DNA from: Burhinus oedicnemus
Lineage: Eukaryota > Chordata > Aves > Charadriiformes > Burhinidae
Length of the DNA stretch: 64,000 nt
NCBI GenBank assembly: GCA_008921705.1
Contig: VFFE01007633.1
Coordinates: 1,269,178 to 1,333,177, forward strand
Direction of reading: 5' to 3'
In this document: positions 1-11,770 of the stretch, in pieces
Layout of the letters: every line of letters begins with the position of its first letter
Numbering within the stretch: position 1 is the stretch's first letter
Position numbers and translations under genes: made by a program
Notes under the pieces: generated by a model
Databases searched by the model: none
What the model was told of the DNA's origin: nothing
Seen by the model: only the letters and a program-made list of their open reading frames with translations

Positions 1-2373
1 TCCTCTCCTTTCTGCCATTTTTTTCTCTCCTTTCAGTCATTCTTGACAGCTAATGAAAGCAGTAAGCTCTCAGGCACCTTTGAAGATAAAAGTTATTCAG
101 CTACATGTCATTTTCTTCAAATTTGTCTTCCAAAATCCAGTGAGCCACAAATAGACTATTACATTGGTGGTATTTCTTCTAGGTCTCCACAGCTGATGTG
201 GGAGAGAAGACTGTCAGATGACAGACCTATAAATTTAATGCTAACTATGACTGACCAAAAAAAAATTTATTTAATATTGTTAAACCAAGAATAGTTGCAA
301 AAGTAAATGAAAACCAGACTGAAAAAAACCACCACATAAACCCACTTGAAGTACAACACAGAAGAATGCTGACACACACACACACACACACGTGTCTTCT
401 CAGATATTTTTCTCTCTATGATGATGTTTTATGGAAGTCAACGATGTGATGAAAGACTGATATACTAAATGGAAGAGTGGGCTTGTAAAAAAATCTGTCA
501 GGTAAAGAAACTACTGTCAGACATGAAAGATACCAGTCTGGCTTAACTTCAATATGGTCATGAAATTAAAAAGGGCATTAAGTTTGTGAAACACTGCAAA
601 CCTTACATCAGTGAGACCTGATAATATTTTCTATATTACTAATAAAGAAAACCAAAGCTTAGGGGATCTACCTGTTTTAAAGAGGTAGATTTTACCATTT
701 ACTTCAAAGTAGCTTTGTTTACACTTCAAAGATTTGAAGCAAAACCAAAGGCTGAGGAAAGAAGGTGCTTCTTTTCTCCTTTTTCCACACATGAAGAGAG
801 TGGAGAACAAAAGTTTCCATGTCAGATATCAGATAATGAGAATGTAAAGATGGTTAGCAATTCATTTCTGTTCAAAGCACTTTACAGCAATGGATCTGGG
901 ACTTCTGAGAGAACTCAGATAGGTCCCTCCACAAAAAAGAATAATTATTAGGAACCAGGACCTAAAGTTAATGGAGAGAGCCTCGCATTATGTATTATCA
1001 GGTACAGCTTAAATGTTTCCCCATCTCTCACTATAGCAAGATCTTTCAGTTTTGAGGTACTCTACTTATCATATTTTATTTGACCTTACTGTTTACAATT
1101 AATGTTAACTTTTCAGAAATTTATTAAGTGAGTTGATACAAACTTTCACAGTAAAGTAATTAAATATAAAAAGGAAAGATCATTAAAATGGCAAGTTAAG
1201 ACATTTTTCTTAAGTATGTGATCTGCATCTCTCAGCAGTACAAATCAATTATCATTTATATTTTTGAGCAAGACCAATGGAATTGTTTGTGTAAGACCAA
1301 CTGAAATAAACCTGCAAAAGAAGTGAATGTACTTCTGGTCTGTATAGAAATTTAAATTATTCAATTAGCTATATATTTCTGCAGAAGTGAAAATGCAAAC
1401 GTTTTTTTCTAAACAAAAGAAGCCTATCAGGTAATTGAATTCAATCTTTTCCTCGATTCCACCCGCCCCCCCCCTCCAAGTTACAATATGTAGGGAGGGA
1501 AGTTTTTATGGAAGGAATTTCCTGGGTATGAGAGTTTGTTCCTTTTGCTTCTGACTACCACTTCTCACCAGTAGTCATTTCAAAGCTTTGATTATCTTCT
1601 AAACAACGAAATTCTACCTATTTTCTAAAAGCTCTCCATCTCACAAGAAAAAAACCTAACAAGCAACAAACCACTTTCCCCCCCTTAATGAGGTTATTGG
1701 TGAGAATTAGATTTCCAATACCAATTTACTCACTTCTTTATTCACTAATTTCATTCGGCAATAGCTGTTTGAAAGTTAAAGTATGACATTTGCCTCAGGT
1801 TGTCCTAAAACAGAATCTTCAAAGGTTGTCTTGGAACCACAGTAAATGTGTAGGAAACCTCTGTTATTTTTCTCCAAAGTTCATTAAACAGTCTAAAGAA
1901 TATATCTTTCAGTATTTTCCAATAAGAATCTGTTTGTCAGATAATTTCTGATACTTCTATTCCTTATCCTAATGCCACATTCTCTGAATTTATGAGAATG
2001 CTAAACACGAAAATTGATATTACTGAAGATGGAGGGTATGGATTACAGTATGATTGAGCCAACCAGAATGCTCCTGATAGGGACAGTCTCGTATCTCTGA
2101 TTTCAACCTACCACATGACATGTGCTCCTTCCTACCTTACACTGGTAACTTGCATTCTACTCAATCCATTATAAATTGGTTTAAGTGTCTAAACAAAGAC
2201 AAAAGAATCACTAAGGGGGTTTTCCCAGTGTACAGAATTACACAGGTTTGTCAGATGCATCAGTGTGCTGCTGCAAGGCAGCATGGCAAGGTGTTTATGT
2301 GGGAACTGAGGGCAGAGGAGGACCAGGACCACCTTTTCCAGTCTACACATAAGGTTTTATCAGCTGAACCATA
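1..2373. other. CSMD1 intron 2 sequence, no gene seen
   Basis: AT-rich intronic DNA with scattered short open frames (up to 83 codons) that show no recognisable domains. It contains a CA dinucleotide run at 372-391 and a nine-C run at 1466-1474. No transposon end was recognised. Confidence 0.65.
372..391. repeat. (CA)n dinucleotide microsatellite
   Basis: Ten uninterrupted AC units followed by CGTGTC. It is short, but potentially polymorphic. Confidence 0.9.
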
Positions 2374-2658
2374 CTTCTCCCAAGTAACAGGCAATAGGAT
2401 GAGAGGAAATGGCCTCAAGTTGAGCCAGGGGAGGTTTACATTGGATATTAGGAAAAATTTCTTCACCAAAAGGGTTATCAAACATTGGAAGACTGCCAAG
2501 GGAAGTGGTGGAATCACCATCCTTGGAGGTATTTGAAAGACGGGTAGACATGGTGCTTAGCGACATGGTTTAGTGGTGGTTTTGGTAGTGTTAGGTTGAT
2601 GGTTGGACTCAATGATCTTAAAGGTCTCTTCCAACCTAGGTGATTCTATGATTCTGTG
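2374..2658 (+). mobile_element. CR1 LINE fragment, 3' end (copy 1)
   Basis: The stretch runs from the C-terminal end of the CR1 reverse-transcriptase frame ([13 protein letters not shown] in the plus frame) through the short 3' UTR to the terminal ATTCTATGATTCTGTGA. It is 5' truncated, as usual for CR1. The first 83 bases are identical to the CR1 copy at 7942-8024, while the rest is clearly more diverged. Stops and indels break the frame, so it is dead. It is antisense to CSMD1. Confidence 0.92.
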
Positions 2659-3816
2659 AAACTATATGCTAAAGACATCTACCTGCTGATAAATGTTATT
2701 GCACAATAAAATTAAGCACACTAGCTATTCTTCACTGATTTCTCACTCTTACTATAAACCAAATGTTAGATGCTCTTTTTTTCAAGTAGAATAAGTTCTC
2801 TTGGCTAAAGGCACTCTGGGGTTATGCCTATGAAGGTATTTTGCAGACAGATAAGATCTGTAGTCTGCCCACACTCTGAACCAGCAGGAAGCTTTGTAGT
2901 AGCACATAGTGCCATGCTGAGCACAACCTAATTGCCCTTGCTGACAAGCCGTGTAGAGCAGATTGGACTCTACTCATCACATGGTGATGTGATGCTGCCA
3001 GTGCTGTTATGTGGGCAGAATGAACTAATACCTTTGGTCTTCTGTGAGCAAACCAAGCATTCTTACCCGTCTAGTTAGTACAGACTAGCCAATGCTCTAA
3101 ATTCACACTGTGATTTACCATACCTTAATTTCTCTAGGCGGATAAGCCCTAATACAATCAATCTCTATTTCTTTTGTGCTCTACTTTGCAGTGGTCAAAG
3201 GAGATTGATTATTTGAATCATTAAAGTCTGAAACTTGCCCCAGGTAAGAGGAAGCCAAATGTAAAGGAGACAAATATATACTTACTATGTACTTTGGGCT
3301 TTAGTTTACAATCATGTTATTTAAAAAGTAATTTACATATAAGAATAGAAGGACTCAATTACAGTAGAAAGAGCAGCAAGCACCGGAATGAAAGAATGAT
3401 CAAGATTAAGGTAAAATGGATGAAAATGAGAAAGGGAGATTTGTTTTATTCAACAAATGCACTTTGTTTTCCTGGATGTAATTTTGCATCCTAAAATTGG
3501 ACACTTTAAAAGTAATCTAGTTCATTATTTATCTTATACATGGACTTCACTAAAAAATAAGGAGATAAGGATGTAAGCTGTCTTGTTTCCTGCCTCATCC
3601 AGGAAATGAGCCAGTAAAATCATTGCGGAAATGCTTGTCATTCCAATTAAAGATAAATTTATTAGTATGGCTATTCAATTCACAAACCCTTTGTATTAGC
3701 AGTCACTCTGTGCATCTGGTGGTGTTTATCCAACTCAGGTAAGAGGCTAACATCTAAAACTGTTATGTACTTACAAGAAAATAATTCAAGTATGATGAGC
3801 TGAAAAAAATCGGATG
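2659..3816. other. CSMD1 intron 2 sequence between CR1 copy 1 and the LTR
   Basis: AT-rich, with only short open frames (66 codons at most) and no recognisable repeat ends, RNA genes or splice-bounded exons. Confidence 0.6.
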
Positions 3817-4159
3817 TGTCCTGGTTTGAGGTAAAACAGGACCAATTTTGTTCAGTAACTTTACTTTTTAGCTAGGCCTCTTTTAACTGCTGAAATTAAC
3901 AGCCTGTTGTGCAGAAAACTGTTCGCTCTCAGAGCGGTAAGACCCATGTTTATAGCTGATGCCAAGGAATGGGATGCAGAGAGGCTCTTGCTTATCCTTA
4001 TTGCTATAACAACCAAGGTCAGCCAACTTTGTTACTTGCCCCGTTGGAGGGTCGGAAGCGGAAAAGCGTAGAGGGGTCACACCTGCGGGGAGGAGCGGAC
4101 AGGACAGGTGACCCAAAACTGACCAACAGGGTATTCCATCCCATCTGCCTCATGCTCAG

Positions 4160-4167
4160 TATAAAAG
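4160..4167 (+). promoter_or_regulatory. TATA box within the solo LTR
   Basis: TATAAAAG lies in the middle of the LTR, in the position expected for the U3 promoter. It is intact here but altered at the matching place in the second LTR of the window. Confidence 0.65.
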
Positions 4168-4409
4168 CTGAGGGATCAAAGGGTTAGCCCTCTTTCTTCA
4201 ATGGCTGGTGTCCGAGGAGGACTCTGTCTCTGCGTCTGCCTTTGATCCCGATTCGGAATCCAGATCTGGAATCCAGTTCCCGTCTGTCACTGAGTCCAGT
4301 CTGGGACTTCCCCAGTGCCTGCTGGTGACGTGATTGTCATCCTGGGAGCTTGATATGGTTTTGTATATATTTCGTTATTTCCTTTTTATTATTTTATTAT
4401 TAATATTTC

Positions 4410-4415
4410 ATTAAA
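4410..4415 (+). terminator. ATTAAA poly(A) signal of the solo LTR
   Basis: ATTAAA follows the LTR TATA box by about 250 bases, and a T/C-rich stretch lies downstream. It would act only on plus-strand transcripts, antisense to CSMD1. Confidence 0.5.
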
Positions 4416-4460
4416 GTAGTTTAGTTCCTTCTAAACTCTTGTCTCTCTTTTTCTCTCTCG

Positions 4461-4490
4461 CTCCTGCTTCCCTCCGGAAGCGGAGCAGGA
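4461..4490. repeat. Imperfect inverted repeat near the LTR 3' end
   Basis: CTCCTGC near 4461 pairs with GCAGGAG at about 4485-4491, and the inner TTCC pairs with GGAA, leaving a bulge. The stem sits in the U5-like end of the LTR. Its function is unknown. Confidence 0.5.
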
Positions 4491-4546
4491 GAGAGAGAGC
4501 ATCTGTTGTTCCACCTGATTGGGCCAATCTGGCCCAAACCACGACA

Positions 4547-7537
4547 AATCTAACTTTTAGAAAAAAAAACCCCACCATGAATCAATAGATCACTTATTTG
4601 TCACCACTGTAGTATTAGAGGAAAGCAACTTGAATCTCAAAATCTGAATACTTATCGGTCCTGCTTATTACATTCCTCCAAGAGAACTAAAGACACAACA
4701 ACTCCCAGGGGTCCATCTGTCCATTTGGGTTATTTCTTATGCTATTGTAACTGAGCTAAGCTGCTTCCCTTGCCCCATAGTTTAGAGTAGATTAGTGAAT
4801 TTGGTTTTGTAATCACTAAGGAAGTCTTAAGTAATAAAACTTTTGTGGAACCAGTATTTTCTTCCCCATTTTGATGGAGAATTTGAAAGAGTTTCATAAC
4901 AGGAGATTAGCAGTAATCAAGTAAATCAGGCAAGGCTAACAGGTGTTGCTAAGAGTTTACCAATACTTTGCTGTAGACCAAATCCTGTATTTTCTCTTTA
5001 TTCCTACCTTATCCCTTGGACTTCCTTTCCCGTATCCACAATAAAAGAATGCCAGGAGATAACCTTGGTCTGCAAGAAATAGAAGGCTCCCCTTTCTCCT
5101 TGCTGAAATAGAAGGCTCCCCTTTCTCCTTGCTGACACAAAGTCCATGCAGAAAATACCAAACAACGTTTGTTTCTCTGATAAGATTTTTGGCTTTGGGC
5201 TGTTGATTTCTTATTCCGTTTCGTGTGTGGGGAGCATTGTGCTTTCTCTAAGGATCTATCCACAAATTTTTTTAAACTAAAATGTTACAGTTTTAACCAC
5301 CATTGATAGCAGAAATGTGAGCAATTAAACTACCTTGTATCTTGAACTTATTTCAGTCTTTGCAATGCAGTCCAAAAATTAATCCCTAAATCCGATGTGC
5401 TTATTGCATAAGACTGAAAACCTTGGTAGCATTGTACCATATGCTTTGCATGCAATTGTTGCCTTCCTGGCCCTACGCTCGCAGAAGCTGATCTGACAGC
5501 TTCTTACCAAGTTTCCCTCAAAACTGTTTCAAACAAATCCACATTGTCTTCAGTTGTATGAGCTGACTTTGCAGTTCCGCTCTGAACTTGGCTCTGAAAT
5601 TCACTCCAGCATAAACTTGATATAGTTAACTAAAACATAAATATTTTGCCCTTTTGGGACAGAAAACATAGAGCCAATCCCAAGACAGTGGGGCTACATC
5701 CAGAGTCTGAGGGCTCATTCAGTCTCACAGCATCTCTGTTTCTAATTGGCTGTCTTAGCTGAGACATAAGAAGCACGAACGGTTGAAGTAGTTGTGGTGG
5801 AGGAAAAGAGAAACATGAGATCCAAATATTCACCTATTTTCTTAATGGCTTCAGAAAATCTGAGAGAAGCTTTGGCTCTGCTATGAAATCTTTCTTGTGG
5901 TAGTATCAGGGCAGTGTTAACACTAGGAGGTAGCAGACAGAGCAACAATTCCCTGACTCACTGAGGCAATGGGAAGATATTCTCCAGTGACACACTTGTC
6001 TCTTCATCACCCTATACACAAGTACACATTGTAGCCTGGCCTGACGCCTCTGCTGTATGTGTGTGTTTGCTGTGAGGTAATATACTTACCGCTCTATATC
6101 CCCTTTATGTCCTCCATTCAAAGATCCAAGAGGTGTTACGTCAAAAGTGTGTCTTTTATTGCCCATAAATGTCACTTTAGTGTTAGTACAGCTGCTTTCA
6201 TTGGATCTGTCTTTACAATTACAAACAAAAGACTTGATTTAGCACATACTAGACTGCCTTATTGCCGAGCTGTGGAAGCTCCACATGTGCTGGCAGCTTG
6301 CTTCCCTTGGATTATGGTCCCGAGGCTCTAAAAACCTTTAAGCATAAATAAAGTTAAAAGATGCTCAGACAATACAGATTTGCAGACCTAGCATTTTGAA
6401 AAGAGTTTTCTGAAAACAACAAAGGAATGTGAACACTCTGGAAACAGGATCTCGGAGCACTTTTGACAAAAGAAAACAACTTCATCTTATAGATATGGAA
6501 ATCCTGATACAGGAACAGTAAAATTAATTTACTTGCCTGTACTAATAATATTTTATACTTCTACAGCTTTCACTCAAAGACCCCTGACAATCTTACAGAC
6601 ATTAAAGCATTTAGCAAGAGAACACCTATTAATGAAAACACTGTTTTTTACAAACAATAAAACAGAGATTAAGTGATATTTTAAAAACTACAAAAACAGT
6701 TTAGGAAGTCTCCTGCTTCTGAGAGCTGGCTGGCTGACTGAGGTTTTTACTTCAACTCAAGCACAGTGAATTATGATAGAATGAATGTAAAATTTCCATT
6801 CTTTGAAGAAAATAATGAGTTTAATTGAGTTAAAATGACTCAAACCAAGTATAGTTCAGGTAACTTAGATTTGGATTTCTGATACATGTGGCTTTTTAGG
6901 TGCATTAATTAAGCAATGTAGCATACCCTGCGTTGTGTAATGGAGTTATTCTCTCCACTTTTTTTTCTCAAATTAAATACAGTTTTATGAACTACTGAAA
7001 TGCTTGACCAATTAAGCTATTTCAAATATAAAATTTGAAAGAAGTAATACAATAACAAGTGGAGTCTTTTTAATTCAATTCTGCAATGAATAAACTTTAT
7101 TAAACCTTCATACTAATCAATACAGCATGTAAATACAGCCAGTAAGGACTATTAAAACAGGCAAAGATGTTTTATTGGATTCATCTTTATAGCTGTCCAC
7201 TTGAAGAATCAAGTGTAAGGTCAATATGTAAATTTCTTGTGATAATTAAACCTCAAATTGTGTATTCAATAACTCAAACTCTGTCTGCTCATATCAATAT
7301 TGTACCAGTATACATCATAAGTCACTTCCACAGCGTGATGTCAAATGCCTCTAGTTATATTAAATATGTAAAATAAGCAAAATAAGCAATTTTAAAGTCA
7401 TAAATTGATTCCTAAAATACCATTGCCATGAAACAAGATAGAAAGTTTTAGCTAAAGCTTTAGCTAAGCATATTCATCCTTCTTTTTAGGCAGAGTCTTC
7501 CTACACATGAGCAACATGTAGCAGTACTACAGGCTTT
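4547..7537. other. CSMD1 intron 2 sequence, LTR to CR1 copy 2
   Basis: AT-rich. The only structured item noticed is the 29-base tandem duplication at 5076-5135. Open frames of up to 90 codons are unremarkable and unlinked to splice sites. Confidence 0.6.
5076..5135. repeat. Tandem duplication of a 29-base unit
   Basis: The unit beginning GAAATAGAAGGCTCCCC occurs twice with no mismatch, at 5076-5104 and 5105-5133, and two further bases continue the pattern. Perfect identity suggests a recent event. Confidence 0.92.
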
Positions 7538-8233
7538 GGAAGAGTGGCTGGAAAGCTGCCCGGCAGAAAAGGACCTGGGGGTGTTAGTCAACAGCCAGCT
7601 AAATAAGAGCCAGCAGCGTGCCCAGGTGGCCAAGGTGGCCAACAGCATCCTGGCCTGTATCAGGAATAGTGTGGCCAGCAGGACTAGGGAAGTGATCATC
7701 ACCCTATACTCGACACTGGTGAGGCCCCACCTCAAATACCGTATTCAGTTTTGGGCCCCTCACTACAAAAAAGACATTGAGGTGCTGGAGTTTGTCCAGA
7801 GAAGGGCAAGGAAGCTGGTGAGGGGTCTGGAGAACAAGCCTTATGAGGAGCAGCTGAGGGAACTGGGGTTGTTTGGTCTGGAGAAAAGAAGGCTCTCTAC
7901 AACTACCTGAACAGAAGTTGTAGAGAGGTGGGCCTTGGTCTCTTCTCCCAAGTAACAGGCAATAGGATGAGAGGAAATGGCCTCAAGTTGAGCCAGGGGA
8001 GGTTTACATTGGATATTAGGAAAAGTTTCTTCACAGAAATGGTTATCAAGCATTGGAACAGGCTGCCCAGGGAAGTGGTGGAATGACCATCCATGGGGGT
8101 ATTTAAAAGATCGGTAGACGTGGTGCTTAGGAACATGGTTTAGCAGTGGTTTTGGCAGTGTTAGGTTGATGGTTGGACTTGATGATCTTAAAGGTCCCTT
8201 TCAACCTAGACGTTTCTATGATTCTATGATTCT
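7538..8233 (+). mobile_element. CR1 LINE fragment, 3' end (copy 2)
   Basis: The frame beginning [15 protein letters not shown] at 7538 is the C-terminal part of CR1 ORF2, downstream of the reverse-transcriptase catalytic core. It stays open to about 7910. A deletion after EKRRL then joins the frame to the ACCTGAACAG region, and the element continues through the 3' UTR to ATTCTATGATTCT. The copy is 5' truncated and inactive, and antisense to CSMD1. It shares an 83-base perfect block with copy 1. Confidence 0.94.
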
Positions 8234-11185
8234 AACATCTCTGAGCATAGGAAATAAAAGCTTATAGGCAGGAATGTGTTAACGCATTTCTCTTGAGAAG
8301 AAGATACTATCAGCTCTCTCTTGTGCTTATTAGCTTGCAGAGACTTATTCAGACTTGGTGCAGAAAAAATCCTCTCTTTCCATCAGTGACAAGACAGAGG
8401 ATTTGAAACACAGACAAAGAGAAAATAGTGGAACAGTACTAATAACTAAAGAATGTATAGTATTAAAATAACTTTTCCTTTCTGTACTCTGTATCTTGAA
8501 ATGCTAAAGTTGACAAGCTTTCCTTTTGGCAAAGCCTTTATGAAAAGAATGAGAGAACCTATGATTAATGATTGCAGCAACAAAAAATAAATGAGGACAA
8601 GACTATACTGTGAAAGCAAGCTTGAACAGTTAGTGAAAAAGCTGCCAAATATGCTGAATAGCTTTGAAAACTGGCTTTTATAAAACAAATCACTGTGTTC
8701 CTTATGATAATGTTAGAAATTAGTGCTTTATTTTAAAATTTAAAATATATAACTCAATAATTGGACTAATTTACCTAAATCCATAGGAACTGCATCTCCT
8801 CTTTCTAGTTTCTTTGGCACCGTATATTTTTGGTGATCTGTGGTACAATGCAGTCCTATGACAACTGATACCACTCTTCTGCTCCTCTGCTCTTTCTCAT
8901 CTTAGGAGTCAGAGAAGCACAGCATTTCAAAATGAGGATTTCAGAAGCTGCATTTTAAGGCGGACTCAGAATTCCTGGCCGTGGCTTTCTATTTTTCTTA
9001 TGGAATCCTTCTATTATGATTTTGTATAATGTACAAAAAGTGTTCTTTAAATGCTTTGTATACTTTAAAATAGACCTTCCCTAAGATCCACATCAATATG
9101 TATTTGAATTCATGTTAGTTAACTAACTGTCCCTTTTGTATGCGTTTCTTGCTTTTCCATTTCATCCCGTGTGTCATAATTGGAGTAAACATTCAAAGAA
9201 AGTGAATAAAATACCGTTTTTCCTCTAACTCTTTGCAAGACAAATCCTGTGTGTCTATGGAGTTTGTTTGCTTTTTGGTTGTTCAATCCCAGGCTTCTTG
9301 GAATTAAAAAAAGAGCATAGTTGTCTATAACTTTCAGAGTTTCACAGACCTAGTTTGTGTCCACTCAAATGCATTATCTTTCAGTTTTTCTCCAGGTCTA
9401 CATCTTCTCAATTGCTGATTCACAATACTCATGTTTAAAAGACATTCTCTCTTAACAAAAAAATGACAAATCTCTTTAAGTGCATGAGGCAAGTTTTATT
9501 TTGGCAGATGTAGGAAGATCACAGGTGGGAAAACTGAAATAAGACCTGGGAAAAAAGATAGGTAAATCATAAAAGGGGCCATCTAGTTGAGACAAAAGTA
9601 GTTTCTTCAGGTAGATGGAGACAAAAGCTTCAGGAAACCTTGGATTTTTAAAAAATGCCACAGACCAACTGTGGAGTCTCTGGACGATGGGCAGACAGTA
9701 GCACTATCAGTCACACTGCTTTTTGAGCCTTTCCGACTTTGGTCACTGTTGTGCAGCCACTAGCGCAATCCAAAACTGGAACTGGGAACATTTCCTTAAA
9801 GCCAGAGTTTCTACTCTTGTTAAAAGGACTTATTCACACCTCTTTTAAAATGGCACTGCATATCCACTATCTTAGTCTTTATTAATAAGATGGTTTACTT
9901 ATATCAAATTTAAAATTCATTTTCCTAGACAACTGCATGATTTTGTTTCTGTTCACAGATGTCAATGTATGCACTGTGCATAGTAGGTCACTGTGCACTG
10001 AATGCTCCGATCAACTGCCTTCATTATAAGTAAGGAATTCACATGCAAACTTCCCATGCACGAACCTAAAATTGGCCCCTTTTCAATCTGATAGATACTT
10101 ATTCCCTGCTGGAGTGTAATTTTTTTATTTTATATGTAAATAACTTGCTTTTCTTTCCTCACTAGAGAACGTTGAGTTATTCATGCTAATGTATTCTTTC
10201 ATCATTTTTTTTTCTTAGTGGCAACCTGTTCCAAACTTGGAACATCTCACAGCAAGCAGAGACACTAACATCTTTTTCACACAGCATGGCATTAGAGTAT
10301 TTGGCTAAAGGCCCTAAAACATTAAAAAGAAATAAACAAACAAACAAACAAACAAAAAATCTTGTTCATGATCCTTGTGTTTACTTGTTATGCTCAATTT
10401 GCTCTTTCATGCTTGTAGCACGCAATGGAAATTTTGATGGCTTGGTGTTTTATCTTTATAAGGAAAGGGAGCTTTTTCTCAGTTTCATCCATTTTCCATG
10501 ATTTCTACAGGAAAAAAAGATGAAGCTATGTCTGGAGGAGAGAGGTTTTCTTCTTGGATGGCAGGCAGTGCCTCACGTTCTGTGTGCTCTGGAAAATTTA
10601 CTGAAGGACTCCACACTGTAATTTTTAATCCCCAAACAATATCTTCTTCTTTTACTGTACAGAGAGATGCTAACCTTATTCAGTGCCTGTGTTTGAAATG
10701 TCGAGGTTACTTTGCAATTTTTTAAAAACTCTTTTTCAGTACTTTACCTCTTTCAAGAAAAAGCAAAACTAAGAAAAAGGTATACATTTTTTTATTAACT
10801 TTTTCCTATTGTAATTAGTAAATAAAATGATGTGCAGCATAAAAGCGATTAGTGCAATGTTTGATATATGCACAACACCACCACTATTTGGTCTCATACT
10901 TTCCTAGATATACATTTTCAAACAAAAGTTAGCATTCTAATTTACTACGTTATTTATTGCTGGATACCAGCCTTTGAAAGACATGACATATAAAACCAAA
11001 TGGGACAAATACGGACCAAAATGTTTATTTCCCAACACTGTGGTTTGGCTAACTTGTATGAAATGATGGTTGCTTTACCATTTCCCTTGATATGTTCTGA
11101 CTTGGCTGCACGTTTGTTGCATGTATCTAATAGCATGCATGAATTGTACTCTAACCAAAACCCTGTGGAACAAATTCCTCAAAGT
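8234..11185. other. CSMD1 intron 2 sequence, CR1 copy 2 to copy 3
   Basis: AT-rich intron with a CAAA microsatellite at 10334-10358. No exon, RNA gene or transposon end was recognised. Confidence 0.6.
10334..10358. repeat. (CAAA)n tetranucleotide microsatellite
   Basis: Five AAAC/CAAA units ending in an A run, uninterrupted. Confidence 0.9.
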
Positions 11186-11770
11186 AATCATAGAATCATA
11201 GAATGGTTAAAGTTGGAAGGGACCTTAAAGATCATCTAGTTCCAATTCCCCTGCCATAGGCAAGAACACCTCCCACTAGACCTGGCTGCTCAAAGTCTCA
11301 TCCAACCTGGCCTTGAACACTGCCAGGGATGGGGCCTCCACAACTTCCCTGGGCAACCTGTTCCAGTGCCTCACCACCCTCAGAGTGAAAAACTTCTTCC
11401 TGAGATCTATTCTAAATCTACCCTCTTCCAGCTTGAAGCCACTACCCCTCATCCTATCACTACAAGCCCGTGTAAAAAGTCCCTCTGCAGCTTTCTGGTA
11501 GGCCCCCTTCATGTACTAGAAGGCTGCTATAAGGTCTCTCCGGAGCCTTCTCTTCTCCAGGCTGAACAACCCCAAATCTCTTAGCCTGTCCTCATAGCAG
11601 AGGTGCTCCAGCCCTTTGATCATCCTCGTGGCCCTCCTCTGGACCTGCTCCAACAGGTCCCTGTCCTTCTTATGTTGGGGGCTCCAGAGCTGGACACAGG
11701 TACGGTCTCACAAGAGACGTGTAGAGGGGCAGAATCACCTCCTGTGACCTGGTGGCCATGCTTCTTTTGA
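11186..11770 (-). mobile_element. CR1 LINE fragment, 3' end (copy 3)
   Basis: In plus orientation it opens with AATCATAGAATCATAGAAT, the complement of the CR1 tail, so the element reads on the minus strand. The minus frame at 11276-11512 (with [35 protein letters not shown]) is the CR1 ORF2 C-terminus. It extends upstream to about 11770. It is one of only two young CR1 copies lying in the sense direction of CSMD1. Confidence 0.94.

Larger units (their letters stand above)
3817..4546 (+). mobile_element. Solo LTR of an avian endogenous retrovirus (ERVL-like)
   Basis: The element opens with TGTCCTGGTTTG and closes with CAAACCACGACA, an imperfect 12-base terminal inverted pair with TG...CA ends. 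Inside are a TATA box (TATAAAAG, 4160-4167) and an ATTAAA poly(A) signal (4410-4415) about 250 bases apart, in the order expected of U3-R-U5. No gag, pol or env sequence lies beside it, so it is a solo LTR left by recombination. A central block around 4110-4175 is clearly related to the LTR at 61180-61791. No clean target-site duplication is visible. Class assignment rests on resemblance to bird ERVL LTRs and was not searched. It is antisense to CSMD1. Confidence 0.85.

Noticed and set aside
2120..2536. A 138-codon plus frame running into CR1 copy 1
   Set aside because: Its right half is CR1 and its left half is intron without coding character; a chance fusion.
3812..4551. Target-site duplications around the two solo LTRs
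   Set aside because: Bases flanking 3817-4546 (GGATG and AATCT) and 61180-61791 (CAAAG and CACAA) do not match cleanly, so none is claimed.
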